Assembly (NCBI RefSeq): GCF_028289855.1
Contig: NZ_JAQGKZ010000059.1
Coordinates: 1 to 64,000 of the forward strand
Origin: Sphingomonas bacterium
Lineage (GTDB): Bacteria > Pseudomonadota > Alphaproteobacteria > Sphingomonadales > Sphingomonadaceae
Direction: 5' to 3'
DNA length: 64,000 bases
In this document: piece by piece, positions 15,154 to 23,759 of the stretch
Numbering within the stretch: the first letter of the stretch is position 1
How the letters are laid out: every line of letters begins with the position of its first letter
Program-made: the position numbers and the translations under genes
The notes under the pieces: generated by a model
What the model was told of the DNA's origin: nothing
Databases searched by the model: none
What the model saw: only the letters and a program-made list of their open reading frames with translations

Positions 15154-17424
15154 CTAGAAGTGGAATGCGAGCGTCGCACCGAATTCGCGCGGTCGGCCCA
15201 GCAGCTGATACACGATGCCGATGCCCTGGCTGTCGCCAATACTGGTAATATAGCGCTTGTCGGCCAGGTTGGTCCCGAACACGCTCACTTCCCACGGACC
15301 CTTTCGCGGCGCGTAGGCGAGCCGCGCACCGATGATGCCGTAGCTTGGCATGAACGACACTGCGGAGTTGATCGGCGTCGAGAAGCTCGACGAGCGGTAG
15401 GCGTAATTGACCGACGGCGTCAGCGTTCCGCCTGAACCCAGATCGATCTTGTAACGTGCGCTAACGCCCACGTTCCAGGTCGGCACATAGGGAATCTTGC
15501 CAGTGGGAGCAACGATCGCGCCCGGCTGGAGCTTGGTGTATTTGTCGTCGACATAGCCGACGGTTCCCGACAGCTCGAACCCTTTGACGGGTACGATCGT
15601 CAGCTCGCCCTCGAAGCCCTGAATACGGGCCTTGGCCACATTGTTGATGTCACTGATGATCTGGTTATTGATCAGAATCTGCCGGGTCAGCTGGATATTG
15701 CTATAGTTCGCCCGATAAACCGCAAAATTCGCGCGGATGTGGTGATCGAACAGGTCCGACTTTATACCGGCTTCGTACGACCAGAGCGTCTCCGGCTGGA
15801 ATTCGGTCAGCGAGACCGCTGTCGCGGGCCGCTGATTGAACCCGCCGCTCTTGTAGCCGCGCGACGCCGACGCGTAGATCAGCACGTTCGGCGTGACCTG
15901 GTAGTCGAGCGAGAAGCGCGGCGTGAAGGCGTTGTAATCGCCTTTGAGCGGGGTCGTCGGGACGTAGACAATGCCCGATTCCGGACTGTCGACGAATACC
16001 GTCACATCCTTGCGGTCCTCCGTGTAGCGAATCCCCGCGGTAAGACTTAGCCTGGACGTAATTTTGAGCGTGCCCTGCGCGTAGAGCGCGTAGCTGTCAG
16101 TCGACTGCGTCGAGATATACCGGCGGCCGATATCGAAGCCGGCAACGTGAAGCGTGCGGTACAGCCCGGGCAGGATCGTCGCGACGTTGAACTCGCTCGC
16201 ATCTTCTCGGAGGTAAAAGCCGCCGACGATGAAGTTGAGCTTGTCGTCGAACAGCTTGCCGAGCAGCTGAACTTCCTGCGTGTATTGGCGCGACCGGGAA
16301 TTGCGCGAGATTTCGATATAGGTGGCGGGGCTTCCGTCGGTATCGCGCAGGAAGTAGATATGCGCATTACGATAGGCACTGATCGATTTCAGCGAGAAGC
16401 CACCGCCCAGATCGTAGGTCAGCGTTCCGCTAAGGCCGTAAATGCGGTCGCGCGCCGGCTGATAGGCTTGCGAGAAATTGTCATATCTGCCCGACGCCGT
16501 GTTGGCCTGGCTAATCGTGATGCCGAGCTGCGGACCGCCGACATTGGCGTTCCACAGGTTGAGCAGATTGGACTGGATGATCTTGGTCTGCCCCGGCGTG
16601 ACGGTATCAGTATAAGCGGAATAATCGGCCGCGAGATCGATCGTGAGCGCGTTGGTTGGCGCCCAGCGCAGTTTCACGCGCCCCGAAAGGCGGTCCTGAT
16701 CGCCGAGCCGCCCGAGCCGCTTCCCGTTGATCGCGAGCCGGTCGCCATAGCCGTCTTGGCCCTTGAGATTCACGGCGACGCTCAGCCCCAGCGTATCGCT
16801 CGCCGCGACACTGGCATAAGCGCGAGCCTGGAGGAGATTATACGTACCGCCGGTAAATTCGACCCGCACCTGCGGGTCCTTGCCCGGCGTCGCGGTCACG
16901 ACGTTGACCGCGCCGCCGACGGCGTTCTTGCCGAACAAGGTGCCCTGCGGCCCACGTAGGATTTCCACACGCTGGATATCGGGCAGGTCGAGCGCGCCGC
17001 CCGCCGATTTGGCGACATAGGTGCCGTCGACATAGACCGGCACGCCGGGGTCGGAATAGATCGCCGGGTCGGGCTGACCGATGCCGCGGATATAGATGAG
17101 CGGCACCGATGCGGTCGGCGCATTTGACCCCGAAGCGTTGATCGACAGGCTGGGCGCGATGCGCGCTAGGTCCGCCACCGACGTGATATTCTGCGCCCGC
17201 AAATCCTCGCCGCTAATTGCGGTGACCGCGATCGGCGTCTTCTGGAGCGACTCCTCGCGCCGTTGTGCGGTGATCACGATGTCGTCGATCGCCGGCCCAT
17301 TGGCGTCAGCCGCCGGCGGCGGGTTGGTGGTCTCTTGGGCATGGGCACCCGTCGGTGCGAGCACCCAAGCGGCGCCGGCCAGCAGCGCCATCCTGACGGC
17401 GGCACGAGTAGCAACGGTCGTCAT
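15154..17424 (-). CDS. TonB-dependent outer-membrane receptor
   Basis: This 756-residue receptor begins at the ATG at 17424 with GAGGAGGGGAGA upstream. The signal peptide runs to about residue 30 (AHAQ). The plug domain follows from about 45, with a DDIVITAQRREESLQ TonB-box-like start and LRGPQGTLFGKNAVGGAVNV. The beta-barrel ends in FHF, the expected terminal aromatic residue. The IAVTAISGEDLRAQ phrasing is typical of sphingomonad receptors for non-siderophore substrates. It is last in a run pobA, cytochrome b561, GlcG-like, receptor, all on the minus strand. Uptake of an aromatic compound is therefore a reasonable inference. Confidence 0.92.
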   Translation of the reverse strand: MTTVATRAAVRMALLAGAAWVLAPTGAHAQETTNPPPAADANGPAIDDIVITAQRREESLQKTPIAVTAISGEDLRAQNITSVADLARIAPSLSINASGSNAPTASVPLIYIRGIGQPDPAIYSDPGVPVYVDGTYVAKSAGGALDLPDIQRVEILRGPQGTLFGKNAVGGAVNVVTATPGKDPQVRVEFTGGTYNLLQARAYASVAASDTLGLSVAVNLKGQDGYGDRLAINGKRLGRLGDQDRLSGRVKLRWAPTNALTIDLAADYSAYTDTVTPGQTKIIQSNLLNLWNANVGGPQLGITISQANTASGRYDNFSQAYQPARDRIYGLSGTLTYDLGGGFSLKSISAYRNAHIYFLRDTDGSPATYIEISRNSRSRQYTQEVQLLGKLFDDKLNFIVGGFYLREDASEFNVATILPGLYRTLHVAGFDIGRRYISTQSTDSYALYAQGTLKITSRLSLTAGIRYTEDRKDVTVFVDSPESGIVYVPTTPLKGDYNAFTPRFSLDYQVTPNVLIYASASRGYKSGGFNQRPATAVSLTEFQPETLWSYEAGIKSDLFDHHIRANFAVYRANYSNIQLTRQILINNQIISDINNVAKARIQGFEGELTIVPVKGFELSGTVGYVDDKYTKLQPGAIVAPTGKIPYVPTWNVGVSARYKIDLGSGGTLTPSVNYAYRSSSFSTPINSAVSFMPSYGIIGARLAYAPRKGPWEVSVFGTNLADKRYITSIGDSQGIGIVYQLLGRPREFGATLAFHF

Positions 17425-17503
17425 CTTCTCTCCCCTCCTCGCTCGTTTTTTGATTTGCCCGCGGCGCCCCGAGCCGGCGGCCGCAATCCTGGTAGCCAAG
17501 AGT

Positions 17504-18088
17504 TCAATTGAGTTGATCCTCGATGACCTCAGCGGCCGCGAGCGCACAGCGTTCATCGACCGAACTCGGTTCGGCGCCGCTCACGCCGATCGCGCCGATC
17601 AGCTGATCGCGCGACCACAGCGGCACGCCGCCTGCGAAAGCCAGCAGGTTGCCATCACCGCGAACCTGAGCAGCGATCGCGGAGTCGCCCTTCGCGAGCG
17701 CCGCGACGGCCGATGTCGGCTTGTCGAAAACCCGCGCGGTATTGGCTTTGCGCAACGCCGTATAAGCGTGGAACCCCGCGGTCGTGTCCGGCACGTAGAA
17801 GAGCTTTGGCATGCCGGCTGAATCGACGATGCTGACTGCGATCGAATAGCCGTTGCATGCCTTCACTGCAGCCTGGGCGGCGGCGAGCGCCAAGTCCATT
17901 GTGGGTCCATCCGCGCGCGCCGGAAACGTCGGTCGCGGCGGCTTCTGATCGTCCGGCAACGGCACGCCGTCGAACAACCGGCCATAATCACCGGGAAACC
18001 CCGACGTCTGCGCACCGACTTGCCCCACTGCCGCTGTGAGCGGCACCGCCAGGCAGAGTACGATCGCGTATATCGCTAAGCGTTTCAA
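17504..18088 (-). CDS. Secreted GlcG/HbpS-family protein (haem-binding-like)
   Basis: This 194-residue protein has an N-terminal signal sequence (about residues 1-26, ending VGAQ) and a GlcG/HbpS domain from about residue 60. The domain shows LALAAAQAAVKACNGYSIAVSIVDSAGMPKLF, the TALRKANTARVF segment, GDGNLLAFAGGVPLW and the closing GAIGVSGAEPSSVDERCALAA motif. Members bind haem or corrinoids, or act as accessory proteins in catabolic clusters. It lies between a cytochrome b561 and a TonB receptor, so a periplasmic haem or redox accessory role fits, but no enzyme activity can be assigned. Confidence 0.85.
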   Translation of the reverse strand: MKRLAIYAIVLCLAVPLTAAVGQVGAQTSGFPGDYGRLFDGVPLPDDQKPPRPTFPARADGPTMDLALAAAQAAVKACNGYSIAVSIVDSAGMPKLFYVPDTTAGFHAYTALRKANTARVFDKPTSAVAALAKGDSAIAAQVRGDGNLLAFAGGVPLWSRDQLIGAIGVSGAEPSSVDERCALAAAEVIEDQLN

Positions 18089-18286
18089 TCAGCCTCTCCC
18101 CGCTGTGTTCATATCGGCACCGATTTAGTCGGCGTCCGGGTTCACCTATTGCTGATGCGAACCGGCGATTTGATCCAATGCATTCTGCGAACGTCATTGA
18201 TGGCTTGAACCAATCGATTGTAGCGCGTTGGCAGCCGCCATGGCGGGCCGTCGAAAAGACCCATCGCGCCAGCGTTCGCGAAGCGA

Positions 18287-18982
18287 TCAGGCCTTGCCCA
18301 GGCTCATCCGTTGCAGCTGCCGGCGACGGTCGACGAAGTGGTGCTTGAGCGCGCCAGACACGTGGAGAAGCAGCAGCGCGAGCATGATCCAGCCGCCCGC
18401 GAGGTGCGTCTTTTCGATCTGGTCGTGCAAGGCTTTCTGTTGCTGTATTCCGGCAGGCGCGCTCCCGATTTCGTGGATCGGAGCGATGAGCGGGAGCCGG
18501 AACAGACCCCACACCATCAAGGGTCCGCGTGGACCTGCCTGGCCGCTCGGGCGCCCACCGGGCGCCGGTGCCGATCCGGATACCGCCGGCGCGCCAGCGA
18601 CCGCGGCCCGCTGAGCACCAGAAGCAGGAACCGGATTTGCCGATACCAGTGCCCAACCGGAGAGCGGCAGCGCGACCATCGCGGCGTAAAGCAGGACATG
18701 AACCGTCCGCGCGAGACGCGCTTCCCAATCCTTGATCGGCAGGAGCGACGGCGGCCGATGCGTCAGGCGCCATCCGATGCGGACTACCGTCAGCAGCAGG
18801 ATCGTGATCCCGGAGGATACGTGAAAGATGAAGAACGGCCGAGGCAACACCGGCTTAAGAAGCCCGGACGTGAGGTTGTAGAGGATCAGCGCCGCAATGG
18901 CCCAATGAAGCCCGACCGCCACCTTGGTATATCGCTGTTCCGCCGCTTCCGCGATCGGCTGCGGCTCGATTGCCACGTACAT
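18287..18982 (-). CDS. Cytochrome b561-type membrane protein
   Basis: The 231-residue inner-membrane protein has four probable helices: VGLHWAIAALILYNLTSGL, FFIFHVSSGITILLLTVVRIGW, the VHVLLYAAMVALPLSGWAL segment and GGWIMLALLLLHVSGALKHHF. Histidines in helices 1, 2 and 4 and before helix 3 fit haem b ligation as in CybB. A proline- and glycine-rich insert near residues 125-150 is unusual. The ATG at 18982 has GGAGAGAG upstream. Its promoter and first 20 codons are duplicated at 20460-20663. It may carry electrons for the adjacent catabolic enzymes or handle superoxide. Confidence 0.87.
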   Translation of the reverse strand: MYVAIEPQPIAEAAEQRYTKVAVGLHWAIAALILYNLTSGLLKPVLPRPFFIFHVSSGITILLLTVVRIGWRLTHRPPSLLPIKDWEARLARTVHVLLYAAMVALPLSGWALVSANPVPASGAQRAAVAGAPAVSGSAPAPGGRPSGQAGPRGPLMVWGLFRLPLIAPIHEIGSAPAGIQQQKALHDQIEKTHLAGGWIMLALLLLHVSGALKHHFVDRRRQLQRMSLGKA

Positions 18983-19123
18983 GCTGCTCTCTCCGCTCGT
19001 GCGTTGACGCCATCGCTCGGCTTGCCGCGACAATGAGGATTGGCCGGCCCCAAGACAAATTGGATTGGCTGGCGCTATTGATTGCTCCGGCGAATTGCAG
19101 GCCCGCGAGTGATGGTCATTCGG
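18922..19123. repeat. Direct repeat copy 1: cytochrome b561 5' region
   Basis: This 202-base segment covers the first 20 codons, the ribosome site and the upstream region of the cytochrome gene. It matches 20460-20663 in the same orientation at roughly 90 percent identity by eye, with two one-base indels. The two copies bracket pobA. Confidence 0.85.
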
Positions 19124-19141
19124 GCTCGCCCCAGCGGCGAC

Positions 19142-20311
19142 CTAGAGGGGAAGCCCCACATAATTTTCGGCGATCGCGGTCTGCATCGCTTCCGATTCCG
19201 CCAAATAGTCGAGTTCCGCCATTTGCATCCGGCGCTCGAACGCACCGTCGTCGGGGAAGCGGTGCATCAGCCGGGTCAGCGACCAGCTGAACCGTTCGGC
19301 CTTCCAGATCCGCGCCAGCGCTTTCGCCTCATACTTCTCGAGCAACCGTTCGTCGTCGTGCCTGTAATGGGCGATTAGCGCGTCGGCCAGATAAGTGACA
19401 TCCGATGCGGCAAGGTTGAGCCCTTTGGCGCCGGTAGGCGGCACAATGTGCGCGGCGTCGCCGGCGAGGAACAGGCGACCGTGGCGCATCGTGTCGCAGA
19501 CATAGGATCGAAGCGGCGCGATTGATATTTCCAGCGCGGGTCCACGAGCGACCGGGCGGCTGGCGAGTGGCGCGAAGCGAGACGCGAGTTCGTCCCAGAT
19601 TCGATCTTCGGGCCAATCCTCGACCCGCTCCGTCAGTGGTACCTGGATGTAATATCGGCTCCGCGTCGGCGAGCGCATCGACGCTAGTGCGAAGCCGCGA
19701 TCGCTGTTCGAATAGATCAGCTCGTCATGACACGGCGGCACGTTGGCAAGAATACCCAGCCAGCCGAACGGGTATTCGCGTTCGAACTCGCGCACGTAGG
19801 CGGCGGGGATCGATTTGCGGCTAGGGCCGTGAAAGCCGTCGCAGCCCGCGATGAAGTCGCAATCGATCCGCTTCGAGACGCCGTCCTTTTCATAGGTCAC
19901 CTGCGGCGCGGCGTCGTCGATGCCATGGAGCGCGACTTGCTTCGCCTCGAACACAATATCCAGCGCCCGTTCCGGCGCGGCGGCGATTAAGTCGCGAGTC
20001 ACCTCGGTCTGACCGTAGATGGTGACGTGGCGGCCGATCAGCTTCTTTAGGTCGACGCGGATCATTGTATTGCCGGTGGCGATATTGAACCCATGTTCGA
20101 CCATCCCCTCGGAGTTCAAGCGCTCGTCGATTCCCAGCCGATGGAGCAAGTCGGTTGTGACGGTCTCGAGCACGCCGGCCCGGATGCGGCTTTCGACGTA
20201 GTCGCGCGACTGGCGTTCGAGGATGACGCAGCCCACGCCCTCGGCGCGCAACAGGTGCCCGAGCAGCAGTCCAGCCGGACCCGCGCCGATGATCGCGACC
20301 TGGGTCTTCAT
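19142..20311 (-). CDS. pobA: 4-hydroxybenzoate 3-monooxygenase
   Basis: This 389-residue flavoprotein hydroxylates 4-hydroxybenzoate to protocatechuate with NAD(P)H and oxygen. It shows the FAD-binding GAGPAGLLLGHLL at the N-terminus, ERQSRDYVESRIRAGVLE, the FIAGCDGFHGPSR (DG) motif near residue 155, and GRLFLAGDAAHIVPPTGAKG near 280. The terminal ENYVGLPL also matches PobA. Length is close to the usual 390-394. No pobR-like regulator adjoins it. It lies between two direct copies of the cytochrome b561 upstream region, so one copy is upstream of pobA and may influence its transcription. Confidence 0.96.
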   Translation of the reverse strand: MKTQVAIIGAGPAGLLLGHLLRAEGVGCVILERQSRDYVESRIRAGVLETVTTDLLHRLGIDERLNSEGMVEHGFNIATGNTMIRVDLKKLIGRHVTIYGQTEVTRDLIAAAPERALDIVFEAKQVALHGIDDAAPQVTYEKDGVSKRIDCDFIAGCDGFHGPSRKSIPAAYVREFEREYPFGWLGILANVPPCHDELIYSNSDRGFALASMRSPTRSRYYIQVPLTERVEDWPEDRIWDELASRFAPLASRPVARGPALEISIAPLRSYVCDTMRHGRLFLAGDAAHIVPPTGAKGLNLAASDVTYLADALIAHYRHDDERLLEKYEAKALARIWKAERFSWSLTRLMHRFPDDGAFERRMQMAELDYLAESEAMQTAIAENYVGLPL

Positions 20312-20362
20312 ACCGGTGTTTTAGCAATCCGCGTGAGTGGGTCCGTATGAATCGAGGCCGAA

Positions 20363-20427
20363 GCCGCACCTCCGAGCACAGAGAATCTTAGCTCACTATC
20401 CATCCGACTTCGCTCGCGAACGAAGCG
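20363..20427. repeat. Short direct repeat upstream of pobA, copy 1
   Basis: About 60 bases here, including TCCGAGCA, GAATC.TAGCTCAC and ATCCAT.CGACTTC.CTCGC, recur at 20665-20727 in the same orientation with scattered mismatches. The two copies flank the second cytochrome 5' fragment. Confidence 0.7.
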
Positions 20428-20459
20428 TCCAGCAAATCACGAATTGAGCGCGATCGGCC

Positions 20460-20521
20460 CCTTGGGCGTATCGTTGTTCTGCCGCTTCACCGATCGGCTG
20501 CGGCTCGATTGCCACGTCCAT
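20460..20521 (-). pseudogene. 5' fragment of a duplicated cytochrome b561 gene
   Basis: From the ATG at 20521 the minus strand reads MDVAIEPQPIGEAAEQRYAQ, against MYVAIEPQPIAEAAEQRYTK in the intact gene at 18982. Similarity stops after about 20 codons, and the frame runs on to a stop at 20396 in unrelated sequence. The membrane helices are absent, so this is a remnant. Confidence 0.8.
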
Positions 20522-20663
20522 GCTCCTCTCTCCGCTCGTCCGTTGACGCCGTCGCTCGGCTTTGCCGCGACAATGAGGATTGGCCGGCGCCAAGACAAAT
20601 TGGATTGGCTGGAGCTATTGATTGCTCCAGCGAATTGCAGGCCCGCGAGTAATGGTCACTCGG
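20460..20663. repeat. Direct repeat copy 2, upstream of pobA
   Basis: This is the second copy of 18922-19123. It fills much of the 543-base gap between pobA and the DUF3489 gene. The remainder of that gap holds the two short repeats at 20363 and 20665 and shows no gene I can support. Confidence 0.85.
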
Positions 20664-20664
20664 C

Positions 20665-20727
20665 CGATGCCGCAACTCCGAGCATGAAGAATCCTAGCTC
20701 ACAATCCATTCGACTTCACTCGCCAAC
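20665..20727. repeat. Short direct repeat, copy 2
   Basis: This segment matches 20363-20427, the stretch just upstream of pobA. It begins directly after the second cytochrome fragment, where an intact arrangement would have pobA itself. That suggests a second pobA copy was lost between the two elements. Confidence 0.65.
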
Positions 20728-20854
20728 AGAGCGACATCGCGATCAGCCAACGAGTCGTAGCCAAGCGCTAGGCTGCCCCGCCGATGACATCGTCCGGGGC
20801 TGAGGCTGGTGGGAGCGGCATATTGCCGCTCTCCTCGAACGAGGAACCACCACC

Positions 20855-21355
20855 ATGCCTAAGCTCAATGATACACAGCTCATCCTGCTGTCGACCGCAT
20901 CGCGTCAGCCAGACGGCAGTTTCTACCCCCTGCCCGAAACGCTGGGGGGCGGGGGTGATCGAGTAACCCAGGCGATCGCCGCCCTCGTCAAGCGCGGGCT
21001 TGCGGCGGAGGGCGAAACGCTCGACGCGGCTCAGGTGCAACGTGTCGACCACGACATCCGATACGGCATGTTCGTCACCGACGCCGGAATGGAGGCGTTG
21101 GATGCGGGCGATCACGATGCAGGACCGGTAACGACGCCGCCAACGCCCGCGCCCGCCAGCACGTCAAAGACTAGCGCTGTTCTCGCACTGCTCGAGCGCA
21201 GCGATGGCGCGACGATGACCGAGCTCATTGGGGCGACCGGCTGGTTGCCGCACACGACGCGCGCCGCACTAACCGGATTGCGGAAGAAAGGTCATGCGAT
21301 CGAACGCGGCAAGCGGGATAGCGACACCTGTTATCGCATCTCGGCTGCCGCGTAA
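20855..21355 (+). CDS. DUF3489-type protein
   Basis: This 166-residue protein has two helical, winged-helix-like halves joined by a Pro/Thr/Ala-rich linker (about residues 88-105). The C-terminal half, TSAVLALLERSDGATMTELIGATGWLPHTTRAALTGLRKKGH.IER, is the DUF3489 pattern, which looks like a DNA-binding winged helix. Its stop overlaps the start of the DUF2924 gene (TAATG), and a serine recombinase follows. This trio recurs on alphaproteobacterial mobile elements, so a regulatory or accessory role in recombination is likely but unproven. Confidence 0.8.
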   Translation: MPKLNDTQLILLSTASRQPDGSFYPLPETLGGGGDRVTQAIAALVKRGLAAEGETLDAAQVQRVDHDIRYGMFVTDAGMEALDAGDHDAGPVTTPPTPAPASTSKTSAVLALLERSDGATMTELIGATGWLPHTTRAALTGLRKKGHAIERGKRDSDTCYRISAAA

Positions 21356-21767
21356 TGGCGCCGGATATGAACGCCCGCCTCGCCGCCGTATCGATGATGA
21401 CGCCCGCACAGTTGAAGGACGAGTGGCAGGGGGTCACCAAGACCCCCTGCCCTCGCCTGTCACGAAAATTGTTGAGCCTCGCCTTGGCTTGGGAAATCCA
21501 GGCCAAGGCGTTCGGCGGACTGTCGCGTCAGACACAGCAAAAGCTGGCGCAGCTCGCCGATGGCAAGACCCGCACGACCTCAGTGTCGGCTGGCATGCAA
21601 TTCGCCCGCGAATGGCAAGGTAAGGTCTACGTTGTCACGACCGGTGATGACAATGTGGTCCGTTGGAATGACCGCGACTATCGCTCACTGAGCGAGGTCG
21701 CACGCGCGATTACAGGCACCCGCTGGTCGGGCCCTGCCTTCTTCGGCCTCAAGCGAAAGCTGGCCGC

Positions 21768-21771
<4 letters not shown>
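21355..21771 (+). CDS. DUF2924 family protein
   Basis: This 138-residue protein matches the DUF2924 pattern: LKDEWQGVTKTPCPRLSRKLLSLALAWEIQAKAFGGL, then a basic middle, then W.GK.Y.V and YRSLSEVARAITGTRWSGPAFFGL near the C-terminus. The last motif is common to small proteins that precede large serine recombinases. It overlaps both neighbours by a few bases, so all three are translated as one operon. The biochemical role of the family is not established; a recombination directionality or DNA-binding role is speculation. Confidence 0.85.
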
Positions 21772-22877
<1,106 letters not shown>

Positions 22878-22878
22878 A

Positions 22879-22916
22879 GGGAGTGTGAAGGGCGCGAGTT
22901 TGCGCCAAAAACTCCC
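22879..22916 (+). terminator. Nested hairpin after the recombinase gene
   Basis: Outer arms GGGAGT and ACTCCC enclose an inner stem GGCGC/GCGCC two bases after the recombinase stop. There is no run of T, so termination would be weak. Confidence 0.4.
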
Positions 22917-22952
22917 TAAGCTCGCTATGTAGCGAAGTCGCATGTGACTGCT

Positions 22953-23040
<88 letters not shown>

Positions 23041-23152
23041 GCGACGGCAGGTCCACCGCTAGGGCGGGTCGAAGGCGGCGCGTCTAACGTACAAGTTTCG
23101 CGCCCGCAACCCGCGCGCTTGTGCGAGGCCGACAAAACTCTACATTGTGGCC

Positions 23153-23533
23153 ATGACCGGTACCGACCCCCATGATCTGCGATCCGATGCCGGCGTTCCG
23201 ATGCCGCCGATCGCTACTGCGAACTTTTCGATCGGCGATGTCGTGCGCCACCGCGTGTTCGACATTCGCGGGGTGATTTTCGACGTCGATCCGGTCTTCG
23301 CCAACAGCGAGGAATGGTACGAATCGATCCCGGAATCGATCCGCCCGCGAAAGGACCAGCCTTTCTACCATCTGCTCGCCGAGAATACCGAGTCGAGCTA
23401 CGTCGCCTATGTCAGCCAGCAGAATCTGCTCCATGACGACAGCGACGAGCCGGTCGAGCACCCCGCGATCGACGGGCTGTTCAGCGGGCTGGTCGATGGG
23501 CGGTACAACTTGCGTCGCGAGCATAAGCACTGA
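23153..23533 (+). CDS. hspQ: Heat shock protein HspQ
   Basis: This 126-residue protein carries the HspQ domain: FSIGDVVRHRVFDIRGVIFDVDPVF, then EEWYESIP, then QPFYHLLAENTESSYVAYVSQQNLL and HP.IDGLF at the end. HspQ binds hemimethylated origin DNA in E. coli and acts as a specificity factor for Lon protease. The N-terminal 25 residues are longer than in enterobacterial HspQ. Starts at the GTG at 23147, the ATG at 23153 or the later ATG at MPPIATA are all possible; no clear ribosome site decides between them. A perfect hairpin follows the stop. Confidence 0.88.
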   Translation: MTGTDPHDLRSDAGVPMPPIATANFSIGDVVRHRVFDIRGVIFDVDPVFANSEEWYESIPESIRPRKDQPFYHLLAENTESSYVAYVSQQNLLHDDSDEPVEHPAIDGLFSGLVDGRYNLRREHKH

Positions 23534-23541
23534 GCGGACGG

Positions 23542-23567
23542 CTTGCGATTGTGCAAGCAATCGCAAG
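23542..23567. terminator. Perfect 10-bp hairpin after hspQ
   Basis: CTTGCGATTG and CAATCGCAAG flank a six-base loop shortly after the hspQ stop. No T run follows. The remaining 190 bases to the TonB receptor's stop contain a further short hairpin (GGATTG/CAATCC near 23729-23746) and no gene. Confidence 0.5.
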
Positions 23568-23759
23568 ACTCGTCACGGCGGGCAGCGGTCGAGCGTAGCT
23601 CGTCCGTCTGACGACGTGACGTCCCGCCAATAGGAAAGGGCCGCAAAGCCCCTTCCTTTCCTCCAGATTACCGCCACGCCGTCGGACGAGGCCGTACGCG
23701 ACCTCGGCGCCTGCCGTGGAGAATCCTCGGATTGTTGACGCAATCCAAGGCTGCCTGCG

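Noticed and set aside
20396..20593. 65-codon frame as an intact small gene
   Set aside because: Its first part is a degraded copy of the cytochrome b561 start and its remainder is unrelated read-through.
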